This document shows, piece by piece, positions 55,089 to 64,000 of a DNA stretch of 64,000 nucleotides; within the stretch, counting starts at the first letter, position 1, and every line of letters begins with the position of its first letter. The notes under the pieces are model-generated. The model did no database searches, was not told the origin of the DNA, and saw nothing but the letters and a program-made list of their open reading frames with translations. Where the stretch lies: the NCBI GenBank assembly GCA_026545765.1, contig JAIFAC010000215.1:1-64000 (forward strand), written 5' to 3'. Position numbers and translations under genes: made by a program. The stretch comes from Plantago major (taxonomy: Eukaryota > Streptophyta > Magnoliopsida > Lamiales > Plantaginaceae).

Positions 55089-55853
55089 AGAGGTGTTATT
55101 GAGGCCGGACAGGCCAATTGCTCCGGTCCGTTTATTTAGCCAGGCTGGGCCTTTTTTGTCAAAACTCTGGCCCGGCCCAGCCCCCAGCCCCCTCTATTCA
55201 CGGGTTGGGCCGGCTACTTTTTTTTAATGTTTTTTTTTTTTTTTGAAATATTTGTAAACATCAAGCTTGGAAACATTCTGAAACAACAAATATATATAGA
55301 TCATTCTGCTTGATATATCATCATACACATATATCATAAACTGAAAGTAAATAAAGACAGCAACGTGCCAACGTTCAAGACAACAACGTTCGAATTCGAT
55401 TCGACCGTTACAATAGAAAGGGAAAAAAATAAAAAATAAAAAAAAAGAAAGAAATAAAAAGTAGAAAACGAAATAGAGATGGTCATGGAAAGAAGAAAGG
55501 CTGCTGAGTGATGAAAGCTTGAAGCATGGAGTGGAATTATGGAAATTGGGAAGAAGAAACCCTAAATAATAATTGGGCTTGGGCTAAGGAGTTGGACTTT
55601 GTGTCTTGGACTGTTGGACAATATACTAGACATAGAGAAATCCAAAAAAAAAACCTCTAAATGGATCTGTCGTTATCGGGCTAAATGGATCGGGCCTTAC
55701 CAGTTTGCGGGCTCATCCGGTACCGGGCCGGCCCTCCAAAACAAAGGCCCCTATGACCCAAATAACTTAAATGTACATGGGCCGATCCGGGCCAAATATT
55801 AAGCGGGCCGGGCCGGGCCGGGCTGTTTTGCGACGGGCCCAAATAACACCTCT
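55089..55853. mobile_element. Non-autonomous hAT-like element, 765 bp
   Basis: Left end AGAGGTGTTATTGAGGCC is mirrored by the right end (reverse complement AGAGGTGTTATTTGGGCC). Flanking 8-bp sites GATTGTTT (55081-55088) and AATCGTTT (55854-55861) match at six of eight positions, the duplication length of hAT elements. Subterminal DNA is very GC-rich with many GGGCCGG and GGGCC words (55130-55210, 55670-55830), while the centre is A-rich. No transposase is present. Confidence 0.78.
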
Positions 55854-55861
55854 AATCGTTT

Positions 55862-57608
55862 CCCAAGTGATGTGTAATATTCTAACAAGTGGTATGTAGG
55901 TTATCATTCCTTATTGCAAGGGTAAAATACATGTACGTACTTACTAAACACAATTGCCTTTAAAGTCTACGGATGAGATTTATTTGGATTATATATAGCT
56001 ACATGGGACCCAAAGGCACACCAAACAGTCGTTCGGACATCTAGAACCTGGCACAAGCGTTTGAGAAGGTGACCTATACTTTTGTGTATTCATGTACCCA
56101 GCAACATGAATGTTTCTTCGTATGTTTAGGATTTTGTTTACCATTGGGTATGAAATTTTGTAAATTCAGGATTTCAATTTTAAGGCCTGTACGTTCAAGT
56201 TAGTTGGCCAAATTGAAAGCGTAGAATACATACTCTTGCAATCTTCAACAGCGAAAGGAGAGTATATATTAATTGTTGTTCAAAAAACGAAGCTTTGATC
56301 GGTTGGTTTGGGCCATAAATATGATTTCCAAACGAGTTTTGAATAGAGTGCGACAGCTAAGTTTTCCAGAAATGATAGTACTATCATCAATTCCTAACTA
56401 TTTGAAAGAAATAGACCCCTCTAAATAGTTCATTGATGTTGCTAGATCATTTAGGGTATTTTTTTTTTTAACTTTTTCTTAATTCAAAATTAAGGCCAAA
56501 ATTAAATGCTACTTCCTCGGATCGCATCTTTCCATTTAGCTTTTCTACACTTTTTACCTTCACTTCACTGTAAGTTTATCTTAAATCGTATATTTAGAGG
56601 GCAAAATCTGGTTGACTGTGGAAAATGCTCAGTCCAAGTAAAATATGACGAGAATAATGATTAGGATTTGTAATATTGTGATGAAACTATGAGCTAAATG
56701 AATAAGGTTTGAGAAAATATTAACATAAAGTCTTAAAGAATTAAAGGTTTTTACACTTCAGAAAGTGAAGTGTAAAATATTGATTGTCATATAAGTGAGC
56801 AGTTCGTATTAATACTTTATAGTTTTGCATGACATAAGGGATTTCCAGGAAATATAGAAATTAGAGGAAAATTAAATTCATTGGAAAAATATTGAAGGAA
56901 AACCAGCATTTTCTCTTTTTTTATTGTTTGGTATTTTTTCAGTTTTCCAGGAAAACTAGTACTAATCCATGTCGATACCACGGTATAATTTACTTTAAAT
57001 ATAAGTAGAAAAAAGAAAAATATCATTAATCAATGAATTGGAAATATAATATCAAGGTTGATATCCAGTACATGTGATTAAAACAAAACGCAACATGTCA
57101 TCCTATCTTCATATCCAAGTGAAGTGTATTAATCTGCAGGACAACATATATACATACAATTATAAGTAAGTATATATTTAACAAAGTCGATGAGAGCGAT
57201 CTTATCTAGATCTGACATGTTATTAATAAAATCATCAATGTTATTAATTAAAACGTTTATGTTGTTAATGAAATAAATATTGTTGTAATATGAAAAAACA
57301 CCAATGCTGAGAACATAGGTATTTTGATTAATAACATCGATAATTTTCTTGACAATATAGGTCCGTCTCTAGATAAATTATCTGAAGACCGTCTCTATTG
57401 AGACTTACTCTATATTTAATGATTCTGGCTTTATTAAAAATTTAAATTAAAGCTCCGGTCTCTTCATCTGAAAACTCATTAATTTCAGTCCTGTTGATTC
57501 AATTGATTCATTCGATTCGATTCGATTCGCCTAGTTGTTTTTTATACTACAAATAAATTCAGTTCAATTTAGATCAGTTCAGTTCAGACGAAGAGAACAG
57601 AGCCTAAA
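55862..57608. other. Intergenic DNA; probably includes Helitron 3' flank
   Basis: AT-rich, no gene recognised. ATTCGATTCGATTCG near 57515 recalls 16440-16530. The downstream end of the minus-strand Helitron should lie here, but no clear hairpin plus CTRR terminus was found. Confidence 0.4.
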
Positions 57609-58097
57609 TCACATACCTTGAAGATTTCTAAACACCTCCTTGTAAACGACATTTGTCATCTTATTAGTGGGATTTCCATCCTCATCAAACACTAACACCT
57701 TGAGCCCTTTTTTAGTGGTCACCCTCGAGAATGATACAATTGGTCGTGGCTGAAGACCGGTTTTGGAAGATACATGCCAAGATGTGCCAAAGATTGTCCC
57801 TAACTCTTATTGATTGTCATAGCATAACAAACAGATATAGGGAATTGTATGCGTTGGAATATCATAGGAAAGTTAGTAAGATCGGACGGTGTGAGAACCA
57901 TGCGAGGTATAAATACCTTGACTCCAACATTCTTCCCATGTATCGTCTTAGCTTCTATCACATGTTTTCCAATGGTGGTGGCAATCAATCTCGTATCATT
58001 ACATAATTCTACCGACAGGTCTATATTTCTGAGAAGCATAATAGGACAAACAACTTTCAAACGAATGATATTATTAGGTATACCTAATGTCCTAATC
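57609..58097 (-). pseudogene. Helitron helicase (PIF1-type) C-terminus, truncated by an LTR insertion
   Basis: Minus strand, reading from 58097: LGIPNNIIRLKV, CPIMLLRNIDLSVELCNDTR, VFIPRMVLTPSDL, FPMIFQRIQFPISVCYAMTI, NKSQGQSL, then in another frame LYVILSRVTTKKGLKVLVFD and VVYKEVFRNLQGM with a stop at 57609. These are the last helicase motifs of plant RepHel proteins, including the QFPI-xxxAMTINKSQGQ and LSRV blocks. The protein would unwind DNA in rolling-circle transposition. The frame is cut at 58097 by a copia-like LTR and shifts once near 57800. Confidence 0.85.
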
Positions 58098-59497
58098 TGT
58101 TGGTCCAGATAACGGCAAAGTAAAAGACTAGAGGGGGGGGGGGGGGGGGGGTGAATAGTCTTTTAAAACTTTTTTCGATAAACACGGTTTCGAAACCCCA
58201 GTTTACGATACTTAGATTGAGGCGGAAGACTTTAAGATAGGTAAGTCGAAACAATAAGTATGTGTGTGTGCTTCTTTGAAGATAAATCTGAAGGTAAATA
58301 ACACATCAAGTATAGTGGTATCTGGAGGTGGCGTAATCCTCCAACTAATCCACTTCGGTCTTTCTGAGACCTAGAATTCACTAGAACAGATAATTGAGTT
58401 CACCTTACAAAAATCCTATTCTAAGATTCTTAAACAATTGGTTCCCAACCAAATTTTTCCCCTGAGTTATTCCCCAGCTCCTAGAGCTAAGTACTTCCTC
58501 TACTGAGGTAACCTTGGAGTTATTCCTTGATTTCCCAAATCAAGTACTTCCTCTACTCCACGCCTTGATGGTGTTGGTTATAAGGTTTTGTCAGAGAGGC
58601 TTCTTGTATAACTTTTCAGTTATGTTTCCAGAGAGCCTAATAGAACAAGACTACTTAATACACTTGTTCAGTGTATGGAAATCTGCTCTTCTTGACCCAG
58701 TAATTGATGTCCGATTACGGAGAATGAGCTTGAAAGGTTGTCGATAGTTCAACTCTTTCACGAATAACAATCTCTTGTTAAGGTTCGGAACAACTTAGAA
58801 CTACTAGTGATTCTTCAAGCAAAAGCTTTCGAGAAAGGGTAGTAGAGTGCTTGAGAGAATACTTTGCTAGATTGTAAGTTTGCAAGTTAGATCGTTCTTG
58901 ATAGTATTTCTCGACATCTAAGTGTGTGATATTTATAGATGAATTAGAGAGTCGTTGGGATGTTATCTATTAGACACAATTCAAATTGATCTATACTTAT
59001 CTTGAAATGAGTACTCGAAGTCCTTGTCTCATATCTCGGAGAGGAGTGCTTTAGCGGCTTTTACATCGATGATTAATGCACATGTACTATTTCTTGTCTG
59101 TAGTCTTCAGCGGATACATTAGCCTTCGATGGCTTGCATGCTCCATACTCATGATGTCATATGTTCCGAATCATGTTTCAAAAGTAACTAAATGCACTTA
59201 AGAAAGGATTAAGGACATAGTCTTTCCGAGTGAGACTAAACCTTGGTGTCTTCATAAATCTTGTGCAATCTCGGTCTTGTAATCTTGGAAAAGCTCCATT
59301 GCTAGGATTGATCTTCATGGTCTTCTTGGAAATAAAAATTACACTCGAGACCTATAATCCTAATACAAGATTTACTAGACTAATCATACTCGGTGATTTC
59401 CTCTTTTACAATGTTCAAGTGAACGAAAGTACTTAATCACCTTTGCAAAGATAAGAACATGTGATGAATGATCGAAATACTATGAGATATTCTAACA
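58098..59497 (-). repeat. 3' LTR of a minus-strand copia-like element, 1400 bp
   Basis: On the minus strand it starts TGTTAGAATATC (59497) and ends TTATCTGGACCAACA (58098). Immediately upstream on that strand is the tract AAAAGGGGAAATT, a polypurine tract, so this is a 3' LTR and the internal region extends to the right of 59497. A G run (58133-58151) lies near its end, where many copia LTRs carry a C-rich stretch on the coding strand. The same LTR family occurs at 44552-46112. Confidence 0.8.
58133..58151. repeat. 19-base G homopolymer
   Basis: Uninterrupted G run inside the copia-like LTR. The homologous position in the copy at 44552-46112 (near 46079) has only CCCC on the other strand, so its length is unstable or mis-assembled. 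Confidence 0.85.
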
Positions 59498-59511
59498 AAT
59501 TTCCCCTTTTG
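59498..59511 (-). promoter_or_regulatory. Polypurine tract of the minus-strand copia-like element
   Basis: On the minus strand, AAAAGGGGAAATT directly precedes the LTR start TGTTAGAATATC, the expected site of plus-strand priming. Confidence 0.65.
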
Positions 59512-59977
59512 ATCAGTCATCCATGACTATCTTTTAAAGTCCTATTACAAATTTGTAATCACGGAAGAAAACAATCCACCACTTAATCATTTCAAATGAT
59601 ATTCAATTTTAGTTGAATTAAGTGCGGAAAGTAAACATCAACCAAATCACAAGAAGTGACCTTTCTTGATAAGTTGTCATCTATTAGAGTGTATCACGAG
59701 AGTATGATCTTGAGATAGTGCAGTTCTGAAAGAGATGCAACTTTTACATATAGAAAATTAGAAGCGATCGGCAAGATTACAAAAGTAACAAAACATACTA
59801 AGTAAATTAGAACAACGGGAGAGTCAAGCTCCAAGTAAACATTCTAAGATACTAGTCTTCAAGTCTTAAAAATAACTTGGTTGAAACCTCAAGTTCTTGA
59901 CCCTTTGGATCGATTGACATAATCATCCACTTTTACGCATTCTTGGACATAGTCATAAGTATCCTTGACGAAAGTTA

Positions 59978-60800
59978 CATCTTGGATAAGATACAAATTT
60001 CATGGTAACTCTTGCCAAGATTGTAGTTTTTCTTCAGAAAGTGTTTGACCCAGTAGTATTTTCCCCAGACCCAGGCATGGTCTACTTGCAGCTCAGATAG
60101 GTTGAAATACTTGTATATTTCTTCCAGATAGTGAATATCATCCAGATATTCATCCTTTGTCATGTAGAATGACTCATAGGGATGAACACCTAGCATTACG
60201 CTTCTTTGTAGCTACCATCCAGTTTTCTTGTCTTGTGCACATCTTCTGGCTTGGGGTAAGGACAAGGAAAAGAAAGGTCCATCTTTCTGGCATCATTTCT
60301 CTTTTCAACCTCAAAGTTTAGCCAGGCATGAAGGTGCTCATGTTTTAGCAAATTTGGCTTGCCTTCACTCCATTTTAGGATCTGGTTGAAGATGGGAGTT
60401 GGAAATTTATCATTGACAAATAGATGTTGCAGTTCCAGAATCGATACCCTTTCTTGTTAGAATGCACCTATGAAGACTCTTCATTCTTGGTCTTCACATA
60501 CTCGATGTGGGCATCGGTTGGATTTTCTTGATGAGTATCTTTGTTTGCTCTTGCCCAGAATATCCCTTCTTGCCTTTACATTGGGTGGCCTGGCCTTACG
60601 AGGAGATCCTGTGACTCTTTCTTCTGCCTTGAAATTTGTCTTGGTGGAAGTCCCTTGAATTGACTTGGTATTTCGGAAGGGGTTACAGGCGCTAATGGCC
60701 TTCTTTGCCGGAGGAGGTTGTAAGGGCTTGCTTGCCTTCTTCTTTTGTGAATTGGATGCTCATCATGTCGATTCATCCTCATCATCATCATTGATGTTCG
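59978..60800 (-). pseudogene. C-terminal part of the unknown element protein
   Basis: From 60791 the minus strand gives a basic stretch (HDEHPIHKRRRQASPYN). From about 60440 it reads LFVNDKFPTPIFNQILKWSE, HLHAWLNFEVEKRN and DLSFPCPYPKPEDVHKTRK; after one frame change comes MLGVHPYESFYMTKDEYL and a Tyr/Trp-rich end (HAWVWGKYYWVKHFLKK), stopping at about 59975. It is well-formed protein sequence with an aromatic C-terminus, but I do not recognise the family. It ends about 480 bp before the 3' LTR. Confidence 0.45.
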
Positions 60801-61989
60801 GTTGTGAGGCTTGCGCTCTCTTGACCTCTTACCTCACCTTCTTCTTGATTTTCTTCTTGAAGCTTTACGGTTGTTCCCATCGAGATCTAAGGGACTTGGT
60901 ACCCTAGTGACCATACTTCTCGACTTTACATTTGGTTGATCTGGAACAACTTCTTGACGGTGTCTCCGGTGGTGTCCTTAATGACTAGTTGACTTGAGGA
61001 GGGAGATTTGATTGTTTTCTTTTCTTCCTCTGCCTTTCGAGGCATCTATCCTTCCCCTTAGTCATGAATGGTGACTCATGATAGCATAAGCTTGGAAGTG
61101 ATTCAAAGTTCTTACGGAGGTTGTTATGCACCTGACCAATTCTTGGATTTCTTCTTTCATGTCCTTGTTTTGCTAACCAACACTTGCTCTTTTACATTGA
61201 GCTCTTCAAGAGGCTTTAGAATAGCCTCGACTTGTTGAGTAGCAAAGGTAGCATCTGCTAGTGCTTGATTGGCATTATTGCGTCTTCTTCCTGATCGAGC
61301 TAAGTCTTTACGAGAGAGAGCTATCTTTGGTTGCTCTATTTTACAATCTGACCGAATCTTTCATCTCTTCTGGATGTTGTAGGACTTGGTTGTCTTGAAC
61401 AACAAGTCATCTCTTAGTTCAAAGCAATTTGTTCTTGACTGTGCTCATCACTTCTTGAAGCACAGGCGGAGAAAATTTGAGGAGCGGAAGGGCTAGCTTT
61501 TCCTTAGTGATTAGCCTCTCATCTTACCTTGGGAGATCAAGTTTGGGTTTATTTCAACATCACTCTCATAATCCTTTTCTTGGATTGTTTGCGAGTGGCA
61601 ATATTTTGTTGCCTTTGAGTATCTTGGCCTACGAAGTAGAAGGTCTTTCGATCTGACCTTAGCATAATGCTCTTCATCATCATTGTCATCCATGGCATCT
61701 ATCTCGTGACATTGACAACGATGGCATTTTTCAACAACCTTTGCTCATCTAGGAGTGCGGTTCCTTAGCATTAGCTTCTACGAGCTTTTCAAGTTTGGCT
61801 TCCTTTTCTTGATAAGAGCTTGAAACTCTAAGTTGATTCTCTTCTCCTCTTCCAACTTAAATCGAGTTGTTCAATCCGAACTTCGATGGGCGTGATTTCT
61901 TCAATTGTGTCTTGTTGACTGTTGGGTATTTTGATGAGACTTTGGTGGTGATGATGATGGGGCTTTACGAGCATTGGAAGGAGTAGCCT

Positions 61990-62591
61990 TTTACGCACTT
62001 CCTTTGCTAACTTTCTGAATCCGCCATTTCGGGTTGGGGATCATCATTACGATCATCATCATCATCATCCTTTTCTTGTCTTCTTGACTTGGATGCTCAG
62101 AAGGAGGTTCTTGATAGTCATTCTCATCAGTTTCCTCCTCATCTTCAGAAACCAGGTTGATCACATTAGGAAGTGTGATCATCCTCCCATTTACTTCTTC
62201 TTGCTCATAAGGGTAGGTTGTGAGCTTGCTGGGCAAGGCAGGATGGGTCATCATCTGCTCTTGGGTTTGAGCATCAATGACTTGAAAGTCTGCTAGGAGT
62301 CTTTGTGCTACTTCATTTGAAGTTATCATCCATCAGTGGCAAAAATATGATTACGTGGGAAACATAGCATGGATATGGTCTTCAGTTGATTGCTATGGCC
62401 CTTTTCTCTGGGATGTCAATTACTCTTGCAATTTCGGAAAGATCGGCCTTTCGAGTTTACGCCATTTATAAAGCACTTTAGATGTTTCTTGAGTGTGCTT
62501 CTTAAAGGCTTGGAGTAAGTTGAGTGGCACTAGACTTTGAGCACGAAGAAAGGGATCAAGTTAGTTTTGTTCAAACTACTTGTGTTAGTAT
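61990..62591 (-). pseudogene. Acidic/Met-rich continuation of the unknown reading frame
   Basis: After a possible acceptor CACACAG near 62592, one frame reads LVPLNLLQAFKKHTQETSK then VLYKWRKLERPIFPKL. A second frame from 62329 reads MITSNEVAQRLLADFQVI, then INLVSEDEEETDEND and a run of Met/Ile codons from a CATCAT simple repeat. It may be one coding region with frame changes. No domain is recognised. Confidence 0.4.
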
Positions 62592-62658
62592 CTGTGTGCA
62601 AAAGTAAGCTTTACGAGCATACACAGTAGAAACACTAGGCTCATTTGCTTGGACTTAC

Positions 62659-62737
62659 CTTATTTGGGCACAGAGGCCTCAGATACCTTGATGTGAGGAG
62701 AAGTCTGATCCTCATCATCCTTTCTTTCTGATTGAAC
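62659..62737 (-). pseudogene. Exon-like module D in the copia-like element
   Basis: Acceptor TATTTCTCAG and donor AAG|GTAAGTCC enclose 79 nt: VQSERKDDEDQTSPHIKVSE then ASVPK and a TAA just before the donor. Shorter than B and C but built on the same pattern, suggesting exon duplication followed by decay. Confidence 0.45.
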
Positions 62738-62819
62738 CTGAGAAATAGAATTAAATATGTTTAGAAACTTGTTATCAGAAAAGATAAGTGGAAAAATACT
62801 TTCTGAGACTTCACTTACT

Positions 62820-62959
62820 TCCAAGTGAGGAAGCTCAGTGGCATCTTTCTCAGAAACCTTGGGGTTTACGGAACCTTTCTTGAATCTTTGCTTGTTCGGG
62901 TTTTAGTTTATCTTGGAGGAGATAAGATCACATTCTCCGTCAAGTGTTCTTGATTGAGC
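62820..62959 (-). pseudogene. Exon-like module C in the copia-like element (one frame break)
   Basis: Acceptor TATCTTACAG and donor GGAA|GTAAGTG enclose 140 nt: AQSRTLDGECDLISSK, then a stop/frame break, then VNPKVSEKDATELPHLE. The start AQS echoes VQS of module D, and KVSEK echoes KVSEA of D. The intron to D is 82 bp. Confidence 0.45.
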
Positions 62960-63037
62960 CTGTAAGATAGAACAAACATATTGATTAAGTAGTGAATTTT
63001 ACCAAAATTTTCTTAAGGAAAGTTTACTGATACTTAC

Positions 63038-63145
63038 CTTCTCAACAGAAGGCTCAGTAACTACTTCCTCAGAGTGCTTTTTAGCCTCTGGAAACTCTTG
63101 GTGTTGGGGTGTTGGTTCCACCTCCACTACTTTCTCAGTTGTAGC
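63038..63145 (-). CDS. Exon-like module B in the copia-like element
   Basis: Acceptor TCTTATTAG and donor AAG|GTAAGT enclose exactly 108 nt, 36 codons in phase 0 without a stop: ATTEKVVEVEPTPQH, then KKHSEEVVTEPSVEK. Acidic with a Glu/Val bias. The intron to module C is 78 bp. Confidence 0.5.
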
Positions 63146-63228
63146 CTAATAAGAGACATTTAAGAATATCAGAACATAAGATTAGAGCAATTTTAAGTTA
63201 GTTATTTCTTGTTAGGAGATAACTTTAC

Positions 63229-63331
63229 TACATGGAACATGCTCTTCTTGATGTTACGAGTTTGGAAATAACCTCTTCTTGATTCAAGGAATGGACAAGT
63301 TTTCTTCCCCACAATTGTGTCTCCAAGTTGG
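63229..63331 (-). CDS. Exon-like module A in the copia-like element
   Basis: Bounded on the minus strand by acceptor TTACAAAG and donor GTAAAG. It reads QLGDTIVGKKTCPFLESRRG then YFQTRNIKKSMFHV without a stop. The intron to module B is 83 bp. Product unknown. Confidence 0.45.
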
Positions 63332-64000
63332 CTTTGTAACAAATGAAGCTTATGAGTAACAAGTTAACATTTTAATGTTGACAAGTTAAATCTGAACTAC
63401 TTTTGTTACTGAATAGAGTCGAGTGAGTTTGGGTCTCTTGGACTAGTGGAGTTTCCTGACCTCTCTTTGCTCATTGTTGGTCTCCTCTACAATATCTTTA
63501 CGAGTCTCCATCTCGGTTTGATCCCTTTCGAGAGTTGAGCTCTCTCGGAAGGTTGAGGAACTGTTCAAACGAGGTTTTCTTGACCACATTAAGTCTTGGC
63601 ATTGTGAATGTGGAAGCAATGTCAACATCTTCCATCACTCTATCTTCCTCATCTAGGCATTCTTCTTCTGCTTTGGACGGAGGGGCTCCTTTCTTTACGA
63701 AATTTGAGCTTGATGCTCCTCCATGGGTCTCAATCTGGACTTTTTGAATACTTGTGCAAGTACTACATCATCATCGAGTCCTTGTCAGTTGGGGTGACCC
63801 GTCTATGATATTTCTATCATCTCTGGAGATTTACGGGCGGCTTTGTCTCGGAATTCTTGGGGCTTTGGTGTTGCCTTTACGGCGAACAACATCTTCTGAG
63901 ATCTTGTCTCCAGAAGGTTGTGCTTTTTGTACACTTTGGGACTTAGAGGCTCTCTTGCTTTGAGTCCTCTTTCTCTTGGCAAGTGGAGGTTGAGCAGGAG

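Larger units (their letters stand above)
59498..64000 (-). mobile_element. Internal region of the minus-strand copia-like element (continues beyond window)
   Basis: Lies on the polypurine-tract side of the 3' LTR, so by position it is element-internal and downstream of pol. No pol domain appears in 4.5 kb. Instead there is a degenerate long reading frame: Lys/Arg/Ser-rich from 64000 (PPLAKRKRTQSKRASKSQS), acidic in the middle, with intron-like gaps, and a C-terminal part ending near 59978. Its arrangement resembles Sirevirus-like elements that carry an extra ORF after pol. Pol and the 5' LTR would be to the right of the window. Confidence 0.6.

Noticed and set aside
60470..60907. Plus-strand frames in the copia-like interior
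   Set aside because: The minus strand carries the protein-like sequence, the splice sites and the LTR orientation; the plus frames are shadows.

Overview
This window is eukaryotic nuclear DNA from a flowering plant, most likely a dicot. It is AT-rich, its genes carry GT-AG introns of plant size, and it encodes plant-type families (a 13-exon SCAMP, an At1g03540-type PPR protein, an ankyrin/PGG protein, a kelch protein and a FAR1/FRS-like protein). Most of the sequence is plant transposable elements. There is no sign of bacterial operons, CRISPR arrays or an organellar origin.

Layout. 1-4230: 3' part of a Sirevirus-like copia element (RNase H end, an extra ORF resembling the 'putative plant transposon protein' domain, repeated polypurine tracts, 3' LTR). 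4231-8596: intergenic DNA holding a 2.4-kb Mutator-like element (5473-7895) with LINE debris inside. 8597-16069: an ankyrin/PGG gene on the minus strand, broken in its last exon by a complete but decayed copia element (8815-14050). 16739-18290: a three-copy repeat next to a kelch gene (18363-19487). About 19720-27044: a Helitron-like element with a nested 3.8-kb LTR element (23007-26819). 29054-30452: a satellite array of about 181-bp units. 31098-31860: the C-terminal part of a FAR1-related gene, followed by a 5'-truncated LINE (31994-34175). 36064-41390: an intact SCAMP gene. 42488-43798: a PPR pseudogene cut by an Athila-type gypsy element (43799 to about 53640) that itself carries two nested LTRs. 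54751-55853: a Stowaway MITE and a hAT-like element. 57609-58097: the end of a Helitron helicase on the minus strand, interrupted by the LTR of another copia-like element (58098 to beyond the window end).

Of the genes, only SCAMP reads cleanly through all its exons. The ankyrin, kelch, PPR and FRS loci all show frameshifts or truncation, so each is either a pseudogene or affected by uncorrected assembly indels. Four insertions can be dated relative to their targets: copia into the ankyrin gene, gypsy into the PPR gene, a solo LTR into the gypsy gag, and a copia LTR into the Helitron helicase.

The least explained part is the internal region of the last element (59.5-64 kb). It holds a lysine/glutamate/serine-rich reading frame split into short exons by regular introns of about 80 bp, lying in the position of an extra ORF just upstream of the 3' LTR. 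Other items worth a second look are a frameshifted basic ORF antisense in SCAMP intron 6 and a compact nucleosome-length satellite array.
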